Part shown: piece after piece, positions 39,901-52,130 of the stretch
How positions within the stretch are numbered: position 1 is the stretch's first letter
How the letters are laid out: each line of letters opens with the position of its first letter
Assembly (NCBI GenBank): GCA_025449115.1
Contig: JAHLKC010000061.1
Coordinates: 62,001 to 126,000 of the forward strand
DNA length: 64,000 nucleotides
Direction of reading: 5' to 3'
Origin: Chytridium lagenaria
Taxonomy: Eukaryota > Chytridiomycota > Chytridiomycetes > Chytridiales > Chytridiaceae
The notes under the pieces: model-generated
Told to the model about the DNA's origin: nothing
The model's database searches: none
Seen by the model: only the letters and a program-made list of their open reading frames with translations
Position numbers and translations under genes: made by a program

Positions 39901-42074
39901 AAAAGTAACCACAGTGAGACGAAAATCGAAGTGCGAAAGTCACCTCCACAATCTTTTCTCTGTATGCAAAAGATGGCAGCCTGCTCCTCATCTTTAACAT
40001 CTCCTTAAATAAAGAACTCTCCTCAATCTTAACAAGCCGTGCCTGAATAGCCTCTTCATCTCCTCTCCTTTTTTCGCGTTTCCTCTGGGCTCCCTTAGCC
40101 TCCTTTACAACCCTCGCAGTCTCCTCCACGACCTCCTCCTTCCCACTCTCTAGCAATCCAAACACCGCCAGGCCCCTTAACTTCTCCGGTGTTCCCAAAA
40201 CCTCCTCCAGCCGTTCCTCCAAAAACTCCACTAAATCAAACACCATTGACTGCCCAACCTCGTTGCCGCCTCCCCGCAAAGCCGCTTCAACACGCAAAGC
40301 CGTTGAGTCGCACTGTATCCGGGTCCATCAAACAATAGACCAGGAATATGATCAGGATAACCTGTCTTCGGGTGTAGATGCACCTCAATTGCCACATCCG
40401 GATTCGTCTCCATCGACACGCGTAAAAATGTCTCGCCCTCACTTCCTTGTTCGACAATAGCTCGTGGCCCAAAAATAGCTTCAAGCGCCATCACCTCATC
40501 CTCGATGGCAGCATTGTCGGAAGGTTGTGTGGCGTCAAATTGTACTTCTGAGGGTACGCCAGACAGTTTACGGGAAAGAAGGGATAGAGCGAGTGAAACG
40601 GAGTTATTAGAGAGACGAAGAGCTTGTTCACAAATGCGACGACCAAAGCCAGTGAGAAGAAGACGTTTGAGGGATTTTTCGCGAGTTTGAGAGTCGATGT
40701 GGGAGGTGCTGACGCTGGATATCATTTTAACTTCTTGCTTGGGAGTGAATGTGGGAGGAAGATCTTATAGTAATGTGAGCATGTTTTCTTGAAAGTAGAG
40801 GTGTATTTACCGTCTTCTGGTACGTATCTGCACAGCCATTCTATACAGGATTCTAAGCTTGAAGCGCACTCGGTGGCCTCTTCCGCATGGGATTTCAAGA
40901 ACCCCAGTTTCTCCAATGATGTGATAATTTCGTCTCTGTCGCCAGTGCCACCACTCTTCATTTCAACGTCGTCCTATAACAAAAGTTAACGTATTTTGAA
41001 GACTTAAGAAAACCTTCAACCAAAAAAAAAAAAACACACCTTCCCGCTTCCCGCAATCCTCTCTACTTCCTCCAGCCTCCTCAACACATCATCCACTTCA
41101 TGCTCCATTTCCTTTCCAAGCCTAACCTCCTGATACTCCTCCCAAGGTTTTGCCTGTTTCTCCTTCTCCTTCTCCAATCGTTCCTTCGCCTCCTTTTCCG
41201 CCTTTTCTTTTTCAATTGCCAATTTTGCGCGCAGCTCCAACGCCGCAAACGGATCTGGGGCGTACTCGAATTGCTGAGTATCGGGTGAAGACGCTTTTCG
41301 AATGATCTCAAGCTGAGCCCAGTAGTCTTGGTGGTTTGGGGGAAGTAGACGATGAAGTGAGAGGTGTGAGCTAAACCGATGAAGGGCGTATGTGGCAGCC
41401 CACTTGTGTCTTGTGAGCTTTGTAATTTAACAAGATGTAACTCACTTGTTTTGCCTCCAAGTCTGTAAGGTAGAACTTTGTGTCATCGCAGTACGTGAAC
41501 TTGATCTTTTCCCTTGTTTTTTTGTCGTCCCTTGAAATAATGACGGATCCTTGGTATCCCTTTGACTTTTTCCCCTGACGAAAAGCGAAAAGATTTAGAC
41601 CGAAAATCGTGCATGCGACTACTGCTACGCATACAAGCCATTATCCAACATAAATTTAAAAGATACACAATCACCTACCACATTTACTTGCGCCTTATCC
41701 CATTCCATCTTCTGACACTGATCATACAAAACCATCAAAGGTGTCTTCCCGGTCCAGCTCCCAAACAGCTGTCTTTTCTCTTCAGCAGCCGCCTGCGCCC
41801 TCTGAGCCCTCAAGATCGCATGCTGCTCCCTCGTCAACTTTTGTCCAGGTTCAGGCACAAACATAGCAGGTTTCTCATCCTTCTTTGCACCCTTCTTATC
41901 TTTTTTTCAGCGTTTAGTTCAACTGAATCGCACGGAGGGGAGCATGGAGCATACGCATGCATGCATGCATGAAATTTCAGTACAGTAACGAAGCTACTGA
42001 CCGTCTTTCCCGGATGTCGAGGATGATGCCGCCGACGATGACGACGAGCCTTTACCCTTGCCTTTAGGACCCAT
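36952..42074 (-). CDS. DHX57: DEAH/RHA-type RNA helicase with UBA and RWD domains (DHX57/YLR419w-like)
   Basis: The start [14 protein letters not shown] opens a low-complexity tail. Next comes a [16 protein letters not shown] segment, a Lys/Glu-rich coiled region (41240-41020) and a UBA-like domain ([25 protein letters not shown]). An RWD domain follows ([22 protein letters not shown]-type strand; YPDHIPGL). The helicase core has motif I GETGCGKSTQ, split by an intron near 39770-39830. Motif Ia is [17 protein letters not shown], motif [19 protein letters not shown], motif III MSATI, and motif VI is [17 protein letters not shown] near 38400. HA2 and OB-fold regions complete the 3' half, ending [15 protein letters not shown] at 36952. 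UBA-RWD-DEAH order is typical of DHX57, a ribosome-associated helicase; the precise substrate is unknown. It is head-to-head with a protein kinase gene. Confidence 0.93.
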
Positions 42075-42401
42075 TCACAGTTTCCTATTTGGGATGAAAA
42101 CTGGAAAAAAATTTGAATCCCTTTCACAATTCCAGATCTCGTCGGAGTCTCAAAAATGAAACTATAAACAAGAGATCTCCAAAACAACATTCGACAATCC
42201 TCGTGCCAACAGCAAGCAACCGCTGAAAAGCAAGTGAAGAAACGGGTGTCGGCAGTGTCGCTTTGCTGTTGTTGTTATTGTTGTTTTTCTTGTTTTGTTT
42301 GTGGCGTCGGCAGAGAGAGCCGAAGAACTAGCGAAGCCACACCGCTCTCTTGCTAGAGAAAAACACAGTTACGGCGGCACCCGAACGTTGGAGCAAAAGC
42401 C
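42075..42401. promoter_or_regulatory. Divergent promoter region, DEAH helicase and protein kinase
   Basis: This 327-bp interval lies between head-to-head start codons. It contains a T-rich stretch with repeated GTTGTT/TTGTTT words near 42260-42300, on the kinase side. No other feature is seen. Confidence 0.45.
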
Positions 42402-44786
42402 ATGCATCCCATCGCTTCTCACAATCATTTGAACTCGCATCATCACAATCCGTCTACATTTCAGCCCCCATCATCAAAACCCAGCATGGCTCCAACGTAT
42501 TCGGGCCGCCATTCCGACGGCGACAGACCATCATCCGGAGTTGGAAGTGTTGCAGCTGGCATGCCCTTTCTCCACAACCAACGAGGAACACCGTTTTCCT
42601 CATCCCTCCCCAACAACCTTGACCACATTCCACCCCATCAGGTCCAACTTTCCAGTCGTCAAAGCTCAAGCTCAACCCTCACCAACAACCAACTTGGTCC
42701 CGCAGAAGACTTTTTCCACCGCTCCGAGTCCACATGGAAGAGCAAGACAGGAATGAAAACCGAACGTCGTTCATCCTCAAACTTCACCACCTCCCCCGTC
42801 CCAACTCTTTTGACACAACCCGCTTCACAGCCTCTTCACCCAGCACAAAAAAAAGGAAAACCATTCACGGGGGACCGTCCCAACAAATTCCTCAACTTCT
42901 TTCAACGGAAAAGCGATGACATTGATGCCATCACAAAAGACATCACATCGTTGGGTTTAGGCACTTCGTCAAAATCATCCGGCTTACAACAAGATACACA
43001 AAAGCCTCTCCCTCTCCCCCTGATGTTTCACGTCGCTCCCCGTCCGTTGATCATCAACCTAACCCCAGTTCCCAACCCAGTCTTCCTCGGACTTCACGAC
43101 AAAATCTACCAGGACTCGCCGTGGCAGCAGCAGCAGCAGCAGGAACCGCCACAGCAACGTTTCGAAAATCTTCACTAAATGTGCGGTCCATGCTTTTCAG
43201 TAAATTCTTTAAAGATGAAGGTGTCAAGGACGCGAGGGAGGTTCGAAGAAGTGTTGAATCTGTGGATGAAGACGGAGGTATAATCAAACTGGGGACTTTG
43301 AACGACAATAAGGTGGAGTCTACACCACCACCAAGTCGGCGGAGATTAAGGAGGAGGAGGATAAGAAGAGAAGGCAGTTGGAGATCGTGGGGTTGGTGAA
43401 TGGGAAGAATGGATTGTCGAAACGGTTTTCTGAAAACTACGAATTAGGAGACTTATTGGGAGATGGGGCATTTGGGTGAGATCCTCTCTAGTTTTATTTT
43501 TTTTAAAATTCTCATTACCAGTTTCGTTTTCACCGCACGAGACGCAAAGACAAAAAAGAGGTACATAATCGCCTTATATCTCTCATACCTAACGCGTTTT
43601 TAAAGGTCGCCATCAAATTCATCATCAAATCCAAAATTCACCGTGACTCTGGATGGAAGACCCTCACCACAGCCGTGTTCCTCTTGAAGTACACTTTCTG
43701 AAATCGCTAACTCACCCCGCCATCGTCCGCTTTATGGACTATTTGAGGAAGAAAAGTATGTGCTTCTTGTCACAGAACTTCATGGCACACAGTGGGATCC
43801 AGCGAATCCGGAACTGTGCGTTGAGAGAAACCCGGGATTGAGGGCGCCGAAAAGGGATGTAGAGGTGAAAAATGAAGCAAAAACATTGAAAAAGAGAACG
43901 TCTTGTGATTTGTTTGAATGTATCGGTGAGTGCTGTATATTCCACATTCTCTCCTATTTTCTCTTCTGTTTGCTCGTGTCCCCTAATTTACTAACCGCTT
44001 TTGTTGTAGATGCTCGTGAGTACAGCTTTCACTTGAAACGCGTTCATATATGCAAATATTAACAAACACTCGCACAGACAAGCGCATTCCAGAACACATT
44101 GGCAAAAAAATCTTTGCCCAAATCGCACTAGCCATCAAACACCTCCATGACCGCAACATCGTCCACCGCGACCTTAAAGACGAGGTGACTTACATCCTTT
44201 GTTGTTTCCTCTTTACCCTTACCATCCATTCAGAACATCGTCATAGACTCCAACTACCTCATCAAAATAGTCGACTTTGGATCTGCCTCCTCCGTCCCTC
44301 ACCATCCTTCCCACTATTTCACAAAGTTCAACGGAACGGCTCATTTTGCGTCACCGGAAGTTGCGCGCGGGGAACCGTTTCGTGGACCCGAGGCAGAGGT
44401 GTGGTCGTTGGGGGTACTACTTTTCACGATTGTGTATGGGGAAAATCCGTTTCAAAACAAAACAGAGATCTTGGCTGGTGGGTATAAGTATCCATTTAGG
44501 GTGGAGTCGGATGCGACAGGCTACGGTAAGTCTCTCATCTTTTTTTTGAGTTATTTGAGTAAAGCTAATGCTTAAATCTAGGGTGTCGCAGTTTAATTGA
44601 ACGGATGCTTTGTGCCGATTTGCACAAACGTGCCAGTATAGAGGAGGTGTGTTCAACTTTATTTTACTTTTAGTTGCAATACTTGAACTAAGTCAATACT
44701 TAATAAAGGTCCTTAACCATCCATGGTTGAAACCCGAAGTCGTCAAATTCCGTCATCTCTGGATCATTACGCATAAACTATCCTAA
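42402..44786 (+). CDS. Ser/Thr protein kinase, PAS-kinase (PASK/PSK)-like catalytic domain
   Basis: The N-terminal 250 or so residues (from MHPIASHNHL) are Ser/Pro/Gln/His-rich and disordered, with no PAS domain visible. The catalytic domain starts near 43430: FSENYELGDLLGDGAFG, VAIKFIIKSKIHRDSG with the ATP-binding Lys, then RVPLEVHFLKSLTHPAIVRF. It continues VLLVTELHGTQWD, CDLFECID, the catalytic loop IVHRDLKDEN, then VDFGSAS in the activation segment. FNGTAHFASPEVARGEPFRG and PEAEVWSLGVLLFTIVYGENPF follow. It ends RHLWIITHKLS-stop at 44784-44786. The GTELHG-type hinge, the FECID segment and the DFGSA activation segment are PASK-like. PASK couples nutrient status to glycogen and sugar flux. 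At least four one-base frame breaks (near 42995, 43325, 43650, 43742) interrupt the reading; they fall at base runs or simple repeats. The kinase motifs are otherwise intact. Confidence 0.85.
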
Positions 44787-45068
44787 CCCTTATTCACTGG
44801 CCCTTTCTCTTCGTTTTTACACAAAACTCTCTTTAAAAGTTAGCTTTCAATACCACGAATACTTGCTTTATCACTATGCGCCACAATACTTCTTGTATTA
44901 TTTTTTGTTTTTCAAGCTCGATGGATTTATTAATGCTGTGTGGTGTTTCGTATGTACAGTTAATTCAGTAATTCACAATGAACAGGAACTTTTTGTTCTT
45001 TTCATGATAATTTAAAAGAGTGGCTTATTTGCAAGAAAATTGTAAGGTTTTAATAACTCCTGTATTGT
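44787..45068. other. Short convergent intergenic region
   Basis: This is A/T-rich DNA between the kinase stop and the DRC7 stop, on converging strands. Nothing else is seen. Confidence 0.4.
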
Positions 45069-48000
45069 TTATTTGATGTTCTGGAACGCCGGGAGAAGCC
45101 GTAAATCACTCTTAAGCTTCCCATCCAGCTCAATATACTTCTCTGGCGCGCTTTCCTTATGCTACAAAACTTATCAGCACCACAGCTTTCTGCACCAAGC
45201 AAGCAAGCAGCCTACGAAAGAAAAACTTACCTTGGCCAACCTTTTTTCCAAAATATGGATCTTAAACAGAGCCTCATTACAAAACCTCACATACTCATCC
45301 GTCTCTTCCACCGTCATCGAATCAGCGTTTCGAGAGTACGCGAGCTGTCGACGCTGATATTCGGCGGTGACTTCTTCGAGACGGCCTTGAATGATGTTGG
45401 CTTTTTCGATGAGACGTTCTTTAAGGGATTTGAGGCAGGAGTCTTTGACGAGGATGGATTCGTCGCGGTTGAGAACGGTTTGGTTGGGCTGAGAAAGAAA
45501 GTCAAAGGGTTTGTTTGAGTTGTTGGGTATAATTTAAAGTCGCGTGAGATAAGGTAAATAAAGTGATGTCACTTACGTAGTTGACGAGGTAAGGCGACAA
45601 ATAATCTAAATTCGTAATCTTATTTTCCTCTTCATCGCCTTTGTGCGCATCCTTCTCCTCCTCATTCGCAAGTCTCTGTGCAGTATCAGAACCCTGTCCC
45701 ATAACCAAAAAGCATACCGTATTATTCCTAATTGTATCATACACCGAAATAATCAACGACACCTCCTTCTCCTCCCCTTGTCTCGCCTGCAAAATCTCCT
45801 TCAATTCTCTCTCCGAATTTTTAATAGCCTGCAGGCAACTCTGGCTCAACTTCTTTTAAGGAGTGAACAAAGTTGAGCGTAGAGGTGTTGCTTTTTGGGG
45901 GTTTAGCGTAGGGGTTCACCTTTCGGAGGTTAGTGTTGAGGAAGAAATAAGAGGAGACTACCTCGAAACTGTAAGGTAGCTCTAGCATGGAGGTTTTTTG
46001 GTCAGCGGTGGGTTTTTTAAAGTCGCGGGAGGAGGGGATGATGCGGGCGTCTTCAAGATGATAAATAACTTTAATCTTTGGGATTAGTGAGTGACGGCGA
46101 GCGGGGTTATACCTTGTCTGTAGATAGGAAGTAGACTTTTTTGCGGCATCTTCGGAGGTGGGGAGGTCTAGAATGGTAAGATTATAGAATTTAACGAATG
46201 GGTACCTCTGTTTCGGTCAAACTTTTCTGTCATTTTTGTAATGGTGGTGCGATCACGAACTGTACTCTCTTCGGTCTATAGGGTTAGAGTGGTAATACGA
46301 GTGGTTCACCTTTTCAAACGTGGCGCTACGATAAATAAGGCGATCTTCCCGTTCAATAAAGTATTCCATAACCTTTAATATCGGTGAGCGGATTTTTACA
46401 AAGAAAAAACCATTACCTTGAAATCCCCCTCAACTCTTTTCACCAACCCATCTGATCTCGCGCTCGGGAAAAAGTGCAATTCCGTGGTTTCCCCGTCAAT
46501 CATGACGTGCTCTTTGAGGCCATGAGGACGACCTGGGTCAAAGTGTTCTTGGATTTGACCGAGATGGGGGACACGGATGCGCTCAATGAGTTTATCCCTA
46601 AAGGTGTGAGATGAGGATAAGGAAAGAATCTTTACTTTCTGTTTTTGAATTTTTCACGGATTTCACCGTGGAAGCCTTTGAGGTCGTCGGCGAAAAAAGT
46701 GATGCGGGAGATCATGCCGTCAGTCCTATGGTATTCGGCGAATATTTCCTGAGGTCGTTGAGTTGTGGGTTAGAGGAAAAAAGAAAGGTGGAAATCAAAA
46801 CCAGCATCATTGGAACGATGTGACAAATTGTTAAAGAAGGGTGATAAAGTGTAATGACACCAATAGACTCAAAATTTATAAATAACTCACATGTCTAGCA
46901 TTCTTATAAGTGATCACTTTACTCCCGGACGGACATCTCGACTCAAACTGTTCCCTCGTTACCGCAATCTTATCCACCCAACTTGGTGGCAAATCCAAGA
47001 TTTCGGACGTACTCTCCTCCTCCTCTTCATCCTCCGACCCATCACCGTTTTCCGCAACAGCGTCAAGGTTTTTAGAAGCGACACCAGGTTGAGTGTTGTC
47101 AAGGAGAACAAACTCCCATTTTGAGTTATCACCCAAATCAAAGTGGATACCCTGAGAAAGGACGTATTAGAAAGAAACAGATGTTAATGTCTTATTTACC
47201 CTAAGTCCGTCGTAGCAAACTTGCATGTTCACCCAATAATTTGTGGAGCTAAAAACAGATTCAACTCCAAGGTAATTATCATTATCCGTTGGGAAGATTT
47301 TTCCGGTGCTCGGTTCTACATCACGTCAATGGATTTAGGGTAAGTAACCAAACCTATGAAAAAGGCTTCTGCCGACTTCACGTTTTCCTGGCAAAACCAA
47401 CACCCATGCATGAATACGAAGACCTTTAAGTTCATCATCATCTTCATTCATGAGCTAGATTATCGTCAGTTGATGTGAGGTAACATTCCTACCGCTCTTT
47501 GACGTTCCATTTCTATACGCATAGCTTCTTGCTCTCGGATTTCTTGAAGACGTTTCTTTTCTTCCTGTTTTAAGAGAAACATACTCCGAAGCTGGCGTGG
47601 AGGTTTGACCTACAATATAACAAACCATTTATAAGCCACTATTTTTGAATAAAAGAATCTAGTTATAAAGTGGATATTCTTACCTTGTATTTTCCACCAT
47701 TGCTCCCTTTCCCTCCATCGTCCTTATCTCCTTTCAGATCCTTATCTTTTTCCCCACCTGTGGCATAAGGCGATCGTATCCCAACGGTATCCGAATCCGT
47801 TCTCGTTTCATCCATGATCGTGATATCACGAGTCGCGTATCCAGACACCACATACGCGTCATACCCGAATCCACGGAGAAGCGAGACAAGAAGGACTGAA
47901 TAGTCGAAACAGTTTCCACTTTGGACGCGGAGCGTGTAGGTTGGTGAGCGGAGGAGAAAGGGCTTGAATAGTTTGTAAGTTGTTATGTTTGCGCGAAAAG

Positions 48001-48400
48001 AAATAATGAACGATTGAAAAAAATATTGACTTACAAGCTCGTGAGGTGGTTCAAGTACTTCGTAGCTGAGATAATCAGACACGAATTTCGCACAGCTTCG
48101 ATAATCGTAAAGCTCTTTAAACGGGAGTTGTGTTGGCCTAATAGTTGTGCACACGAATTTCTATCCGGAACATTTAGCCAATTTCTTTAAACCAGAACAA
48201 AAATAATAGTGTACCTTTACTCCAATTCATTCCCTGGAACAAGAACAACTCCTTCCTCCTGGATACAGCTGCACAACTGTCTACTAAAATTTCCACATAC
48301 TTTAGCACAGCTCTCCTTTTCGATGTCGTGTAATAACTTCAGGACTTTGGTTTATCGAGAAGGTTTGTTCTATAGCTTTCGACGTTTATCTTGCTGTTCC
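45069..48400 (-). CDS. DRC7: Dynein regulatory complex subunit 7 (axonemal)
   Basis: DRC7 is a component of the nexin-dynein regulatory complex, which links and coordinates axonemal dyneins. Its presence argues that the organism builds a motile flagellum. N-terminal exons include RRKELFLFQGMNWSK (near 48240), then VCTTIRPTQLPFKELYDYRSCAKFVSDYL. The transglutaminase-like region is the hallmark: RVQSGNCFDYSVLLVSLL and GYDAYVVSGYATRDITIMDE. Downstream exons carry HAWVLVLPGKREV, FHRYEPSTGKIFP, STNYWVNMQVCYDG, WEFVLLD and long Glu-rich stretches. The C-terminus is helical (ERLIEKANIIQGRLEEVTAEYQRR) and ends FQNIK-stop at 45069. The N-terminal end is uncertain: a Ser/Thr/Pro-rich open frame up to 48793 (MANSTPLFG) may belong to it in one of several frames. 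It is divergent from the MRI1 gene. Confidence 0.93.
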
Positions 48401-48827
48401 TGATAGTCAATCTCATGCTGGTCTATATATGATGTTGGTGTGTCTTGGTCTTCTTCTAGAGCTGGTGTTGATGGATGCGAAGAGCGTGGAGGAGTGGGCT
48501 GAGAGGGTGGCGGAGTTGAGTTGGAGGTGCGATGGTTGAGCTTCGCTTGAGTCTGATGGAGGAGGTGGTGAGCATCGGATGAAGACGGACTTGAGGTGCA
48601 ACTGAAGGTGTGATGGATTGAGTAGAATCCGTTTTGTGAGCACTGGCTGCTGTGCTGCTGCTGCGGATCTGGTCGCCTCCATCTTGCTTACTGTCTGTGA
48701 TGGTTGTGGTGTCAACACATCAATTGTCAATGGGATTGTCACCACAGACTCAAATTTCGAAAAGACCCCAAAGAGTGGTGTCGAATTCGCCATTCATTTT
48801 TGACTCAAAAACTACCTTGAACGATTA

Positions 48828-50299
48828 ATGGCCACTCTCGAAGCTATCTCTACGCAGGGGTAAGCATCAGGACTATAAGGGAACACTTCTAATATCGATC
48901 CTTTGTTTGTATGATGGATGATAGGTTTCTTAGAATCCTCGACCAGCTCTCCTTCCTTTGAGAGCGTCTACGAGGACGTCAAGGGCGTTGAATGGCATGC
49001 TGCGATCAAGACCATGAAGTAAGACTCTTTGTTTTTCCGTTCGCTAATGTTAAAATCTAACTCACTATCTAGTTCGCGGAGGTGAGCAAATTGCATTTTC
49101 AAACATGCGACAATAGCTCTAACAATCATATGTTGTAATATTCAAGCCCTGCCATCGCCATTGTCGCCGTCTTTCTCTCGCCGTTGAGCTCATATCCAAC
49201 TACCACAGCGCCGTCTCCCCTTCGCTATGCCTCAGCGCCGTCACATTATCCGCGAGAAGCTCGACTACTCCGCACCTCCGTCTACCGCCGTCAACCTGTT
49301 TGAAGCGCTCCCGTCTCGAATCGATCGCCATCTCATCCGGAACTTGCCGAAGCTTCAGCTGAAAGCGTCGTGCAGGCGTACTGAATGCGCGGAGGCAATG
49401 CTTGCAAGGATATCGAGATAACAGAATATTGGAAGTATGGCGCAGAGTTGTGTTGGCAGAGCAAGGTCTGGAGGAGATCAATGGTGACCATTGCAACACT
49501 GGAAGTTGGCGACAGCTGGATGGGTAAGATATGTTTTGGCCTTTTGTATTTATATGTGATCCATACAGTTCTTTTTGTCGTCATTTTATTCACCTTCGCT
49601 TTCGGTTGTTTTTATGCTAACTTGCGAAGGGAACGCTCTTGGCATTATCCGTGACCTGAACGCCAGCGGAACCTTACCACGTCTACTGCACCGAAATCTC
49701 CCTACAACCAAGTGGCGTCTCACGCTTACGAGCTTGTCTACGAAAAGATCCCTCGACTCTCATCACTGACAGCATGGCAAGCGCCCTCTGAAGCAAAGAA
49801 AATCGCCGCTATTGTTGTTGGAGCTGATCGGTAGTGACAGCCTTACCAATCCTCTTTGGGATTTACTTATGACTTTATGCATTAACTTTCCCACAGTGTC
49901 GCTGCCAACGGTGACACCGTAACAAGATTGCACTACCACTCGCATTACGCCTTACCATGGTCCCCTTATCGTTGCAGCCCTCCACCTCCATCGACCTCAC
50001 CTAGCTCTGGAGATCTCATCCCATTGAACAACGCGCAGGCATCGAAGTCGTCGTATCCGCGGTGAAGTTGTTGACGATGAAGCACCTGAAAGAACATGAC
50101 GCTAAAACCGATATTGTGACGCGACGGTACATATTGCGGCCAGGGGTTGGTGTATGGAACCATCGTTTGATGTAAGAAGCCTTCCTTCTTTCAATGGTTT
50201 GTTTTTTAACATTGATATTTTTTTTAGGTTACCCTGCGGAACTTATTTCGGCGATTGCGACGGAGAAGGTGTTATACAAGCGCCTGGTCAAACGTGTTG
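48828..50299 (+). CDS. MRI1: Methylthioribose-1-phosphate isomerase (methionine salvage), reading frame heavily broken
   Basis: MRI1 isomerises 5-methylthioribose-1-phosphate to methylthioribulose-1-phosphate in methionine salvage. Recognisable blocks in order: MATLEAISTQG, then FLRILDQLSF, ESVYEDVKGVEWHAAIKTM, PAIAIVAV, SLAVELISNYHSAVSP, REKLDY, STAVNLFEAL, GNALGIIRDLNASG, AYELVYEKIP, LITDSMASAL, IAAIVVGADR, VAANGDT and PAELISAIATEK. They follow the family order, with the catalytic-region Asp of VGADR present. However, consecutive blocks lie in different frames: at least eight single-base shifts are needed over about 1.2 kb, several at repeated bases. Either the gene is a recent pseudogene, or this stretch has more sequencing error than its surroundings. 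I favour error, because the blocks remain well conserved and splice sites are intact. The stop is near 50297-50299 in the corrected frame. Confidence 0.85.
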
Positions 50300-51012
50300 A
50301 CGTAAGCATTTTAGCTTAGCGCGCCATTCCATTTCCTATCTGTTCCTCATTTTTGCCTTCTTGCGTTTGACGTATTGCATTTATCCGTTACCTCTTTTAT
50401 GGCTTGTGCCACTGTGCAGATGTCTTTTAAAAAAACCCAGTTCATATCGCATCGTTCACATGGAGAACCTCGATGATAAACTCTTTGTCTTTCAAGCTCA
50501 GTTTTTTCGCGCTGTCTTTGTAATCCTCTGAGATTAGACAAAACATTTACTTTTCGAAAGCAGCGGTTTGCTGTTCATTCCATGTGAACAAAGCAGCAAT
50601 CAGAAACCCAGAAAAGGTTGCAGACTCTTTGGAACCCAAGACCATTTTATGCTTCTCATTCTTTTGTTTGCGAATGCGCGTTTAAATCCATGTTTTCGCA
50701 ATAACGACTCTACCCAGCGCGTCTCCATCAACCAACAAACAGATGACCACCCCCTGTATCTTGATGTTTAACAAAAATACGTTTCTCATTCTTTTGTTTG
50801 CGAATGCGACACACTCATGTTTTCGCCATATTAGTTCTACCCAACGCGTCTCCATCAACGTTATATTTCCATACATCAACACAAAGCACAAACGAAGCAC
50901 AAACTACTCCTTCCTTTCCCCAATCCCACGCCTCCGCACGGCCATAAAAAAATATACATACACGGGCTCCCCAAACCCACCAACAGGTAAATACACGTCC
51001 CCTCAAGCTCCC
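50300..51012. other. Intergenic region with an imperfect direct repeat
   Basis: No gene is recognised between MRI1 and CIA2, which converge here. The region carries two similar copies of a roughly 78-bp segment. Confidence 0.45.
50654..50859. repeat. Imperfect direct repeat, two copies of about 78 bp
   Basis: Copy 1 (50654-50732) and copy 2 (50783-50859) both start TCTCATTCTTTTGTTTGCG. They share ATGTTTTCGC, and both end CGCGTCTCCATCAAC. They are 129 bp apart, start to start, with several mismatches and small gaps. Confidence 0.8.
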
Positions 51013-52130
51013 CTAAGATTTTTCAAGAGCGGTTTTCAGGCACTTTGCATCAACAAAAAAGAGTGAGTTGAAGATGGCGGGGAAAAATGGGGAAGATATA
51101 CCTGATTCACGACTTCCAATAGATGCGCGTTTTCGAGAGCAGCGGCGACACGTTCCTTGCTTTTAGTGAAAAGAAGAACGTGAAAAGTTGTGTCAGTACA
51201 ATAAAAGGGGTAGAGGTGGGGAGACAATACTCAACTCGTTCAACTGCTTGTTCACTATGCCGAAAAAAAGAGGGTTAAGAATGAAGATTCGTCAAGACAA
51301 AAAAAAGGTGAAACGGCGATTCATGGAGAAAAAGACAAAGAGGCAAACCGATTCATTCAAAGGAACATATGCCAATTTCAGCAAAGAAAAAAAAGGTACA
51401 GCGCCAAATCATCAATAAAAAAGGGAAGCACCAATTCATCCCAAAAAGCAAAAAGAGGAGTATAAACGTCAAGATCAATTAAAAGAAGTTAAAACACCAA
51501 TTCAAGAAAAGAAGTTAAACAACCACTTAAAACCATTCCTCCACAACACAAACGAAAAAACAATGACAGGTCAAATCCCCCAAAAAAGCAAAAAAAAAAA
51601 AGCAACATACCCGCCACTTCAGATTGATGCGTCCCCTCCTGCACCTTAATATCCACCTAAAAAAAAAACCCCCCAAATCAACATCCCGCAAAAAAAAGGG
51701 CTAAATACCTTGAACCGATCCGGCAAAGTTCTCAACAACCTCACCCGAATACACAACCCAATCAACGTCGCCATAGAGCAATGCGGAATCGTCGGTGTAA
51801 ACCTCACCACAATCTCCTCCCGTTCATTATCCACCGATATCTGATCCAATTGCGCTACATTCAGTTGTTCGAGGGTGAGCTGGGTCTTCATTAGTTTAGG
51901 GGGGCGCCTGGGGGACGTACGGGATGTTCAGGATCGTTGATGTGTCTTATTAAATCTGTATAGGGGGTGAGGAGGTGGTGGTGGGAGGGGGGGTTTACCG
52001 AAAACTTCGAGAGGATCGAAAGGATCAGGGATACCGTCGTTTTCTTCTTCGGCGGTTCGACGACGGACGTTGAGTTGACTTATTTCAAAGACTTGGGGTT
52101 GCTGTTTTCGAGTTCTCGAACGTCGTCCAT
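51013..52130 (-). CDS. CIA2: MIP18-family cytosolic iron-sulfur assembly factor
   Basis: CIA2 is a subunit of the CIA targeting complex, which delivers [4Fe-4S] clusters to cytosolic and nuclear apoproteins. The start [12 protein letters not shown] (52130) is followed by [44 protein letters not shown] and [17 protein letters not shown] with the conserved Cys. Then come [24 protein letters not shown] and [19 protein letters not shown], ending [13 protein letters not shown] at 51013. The introns join cleanly with GT-AG sites: VNKQLN-D and VVNQ-C are precisely reconstructed. One base appears to be missing at a G run (52095-52098) in exon 1, moving the frame between SNP and VFE. It lies between MRI1 and TRM11. 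Confidence 0.95.
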
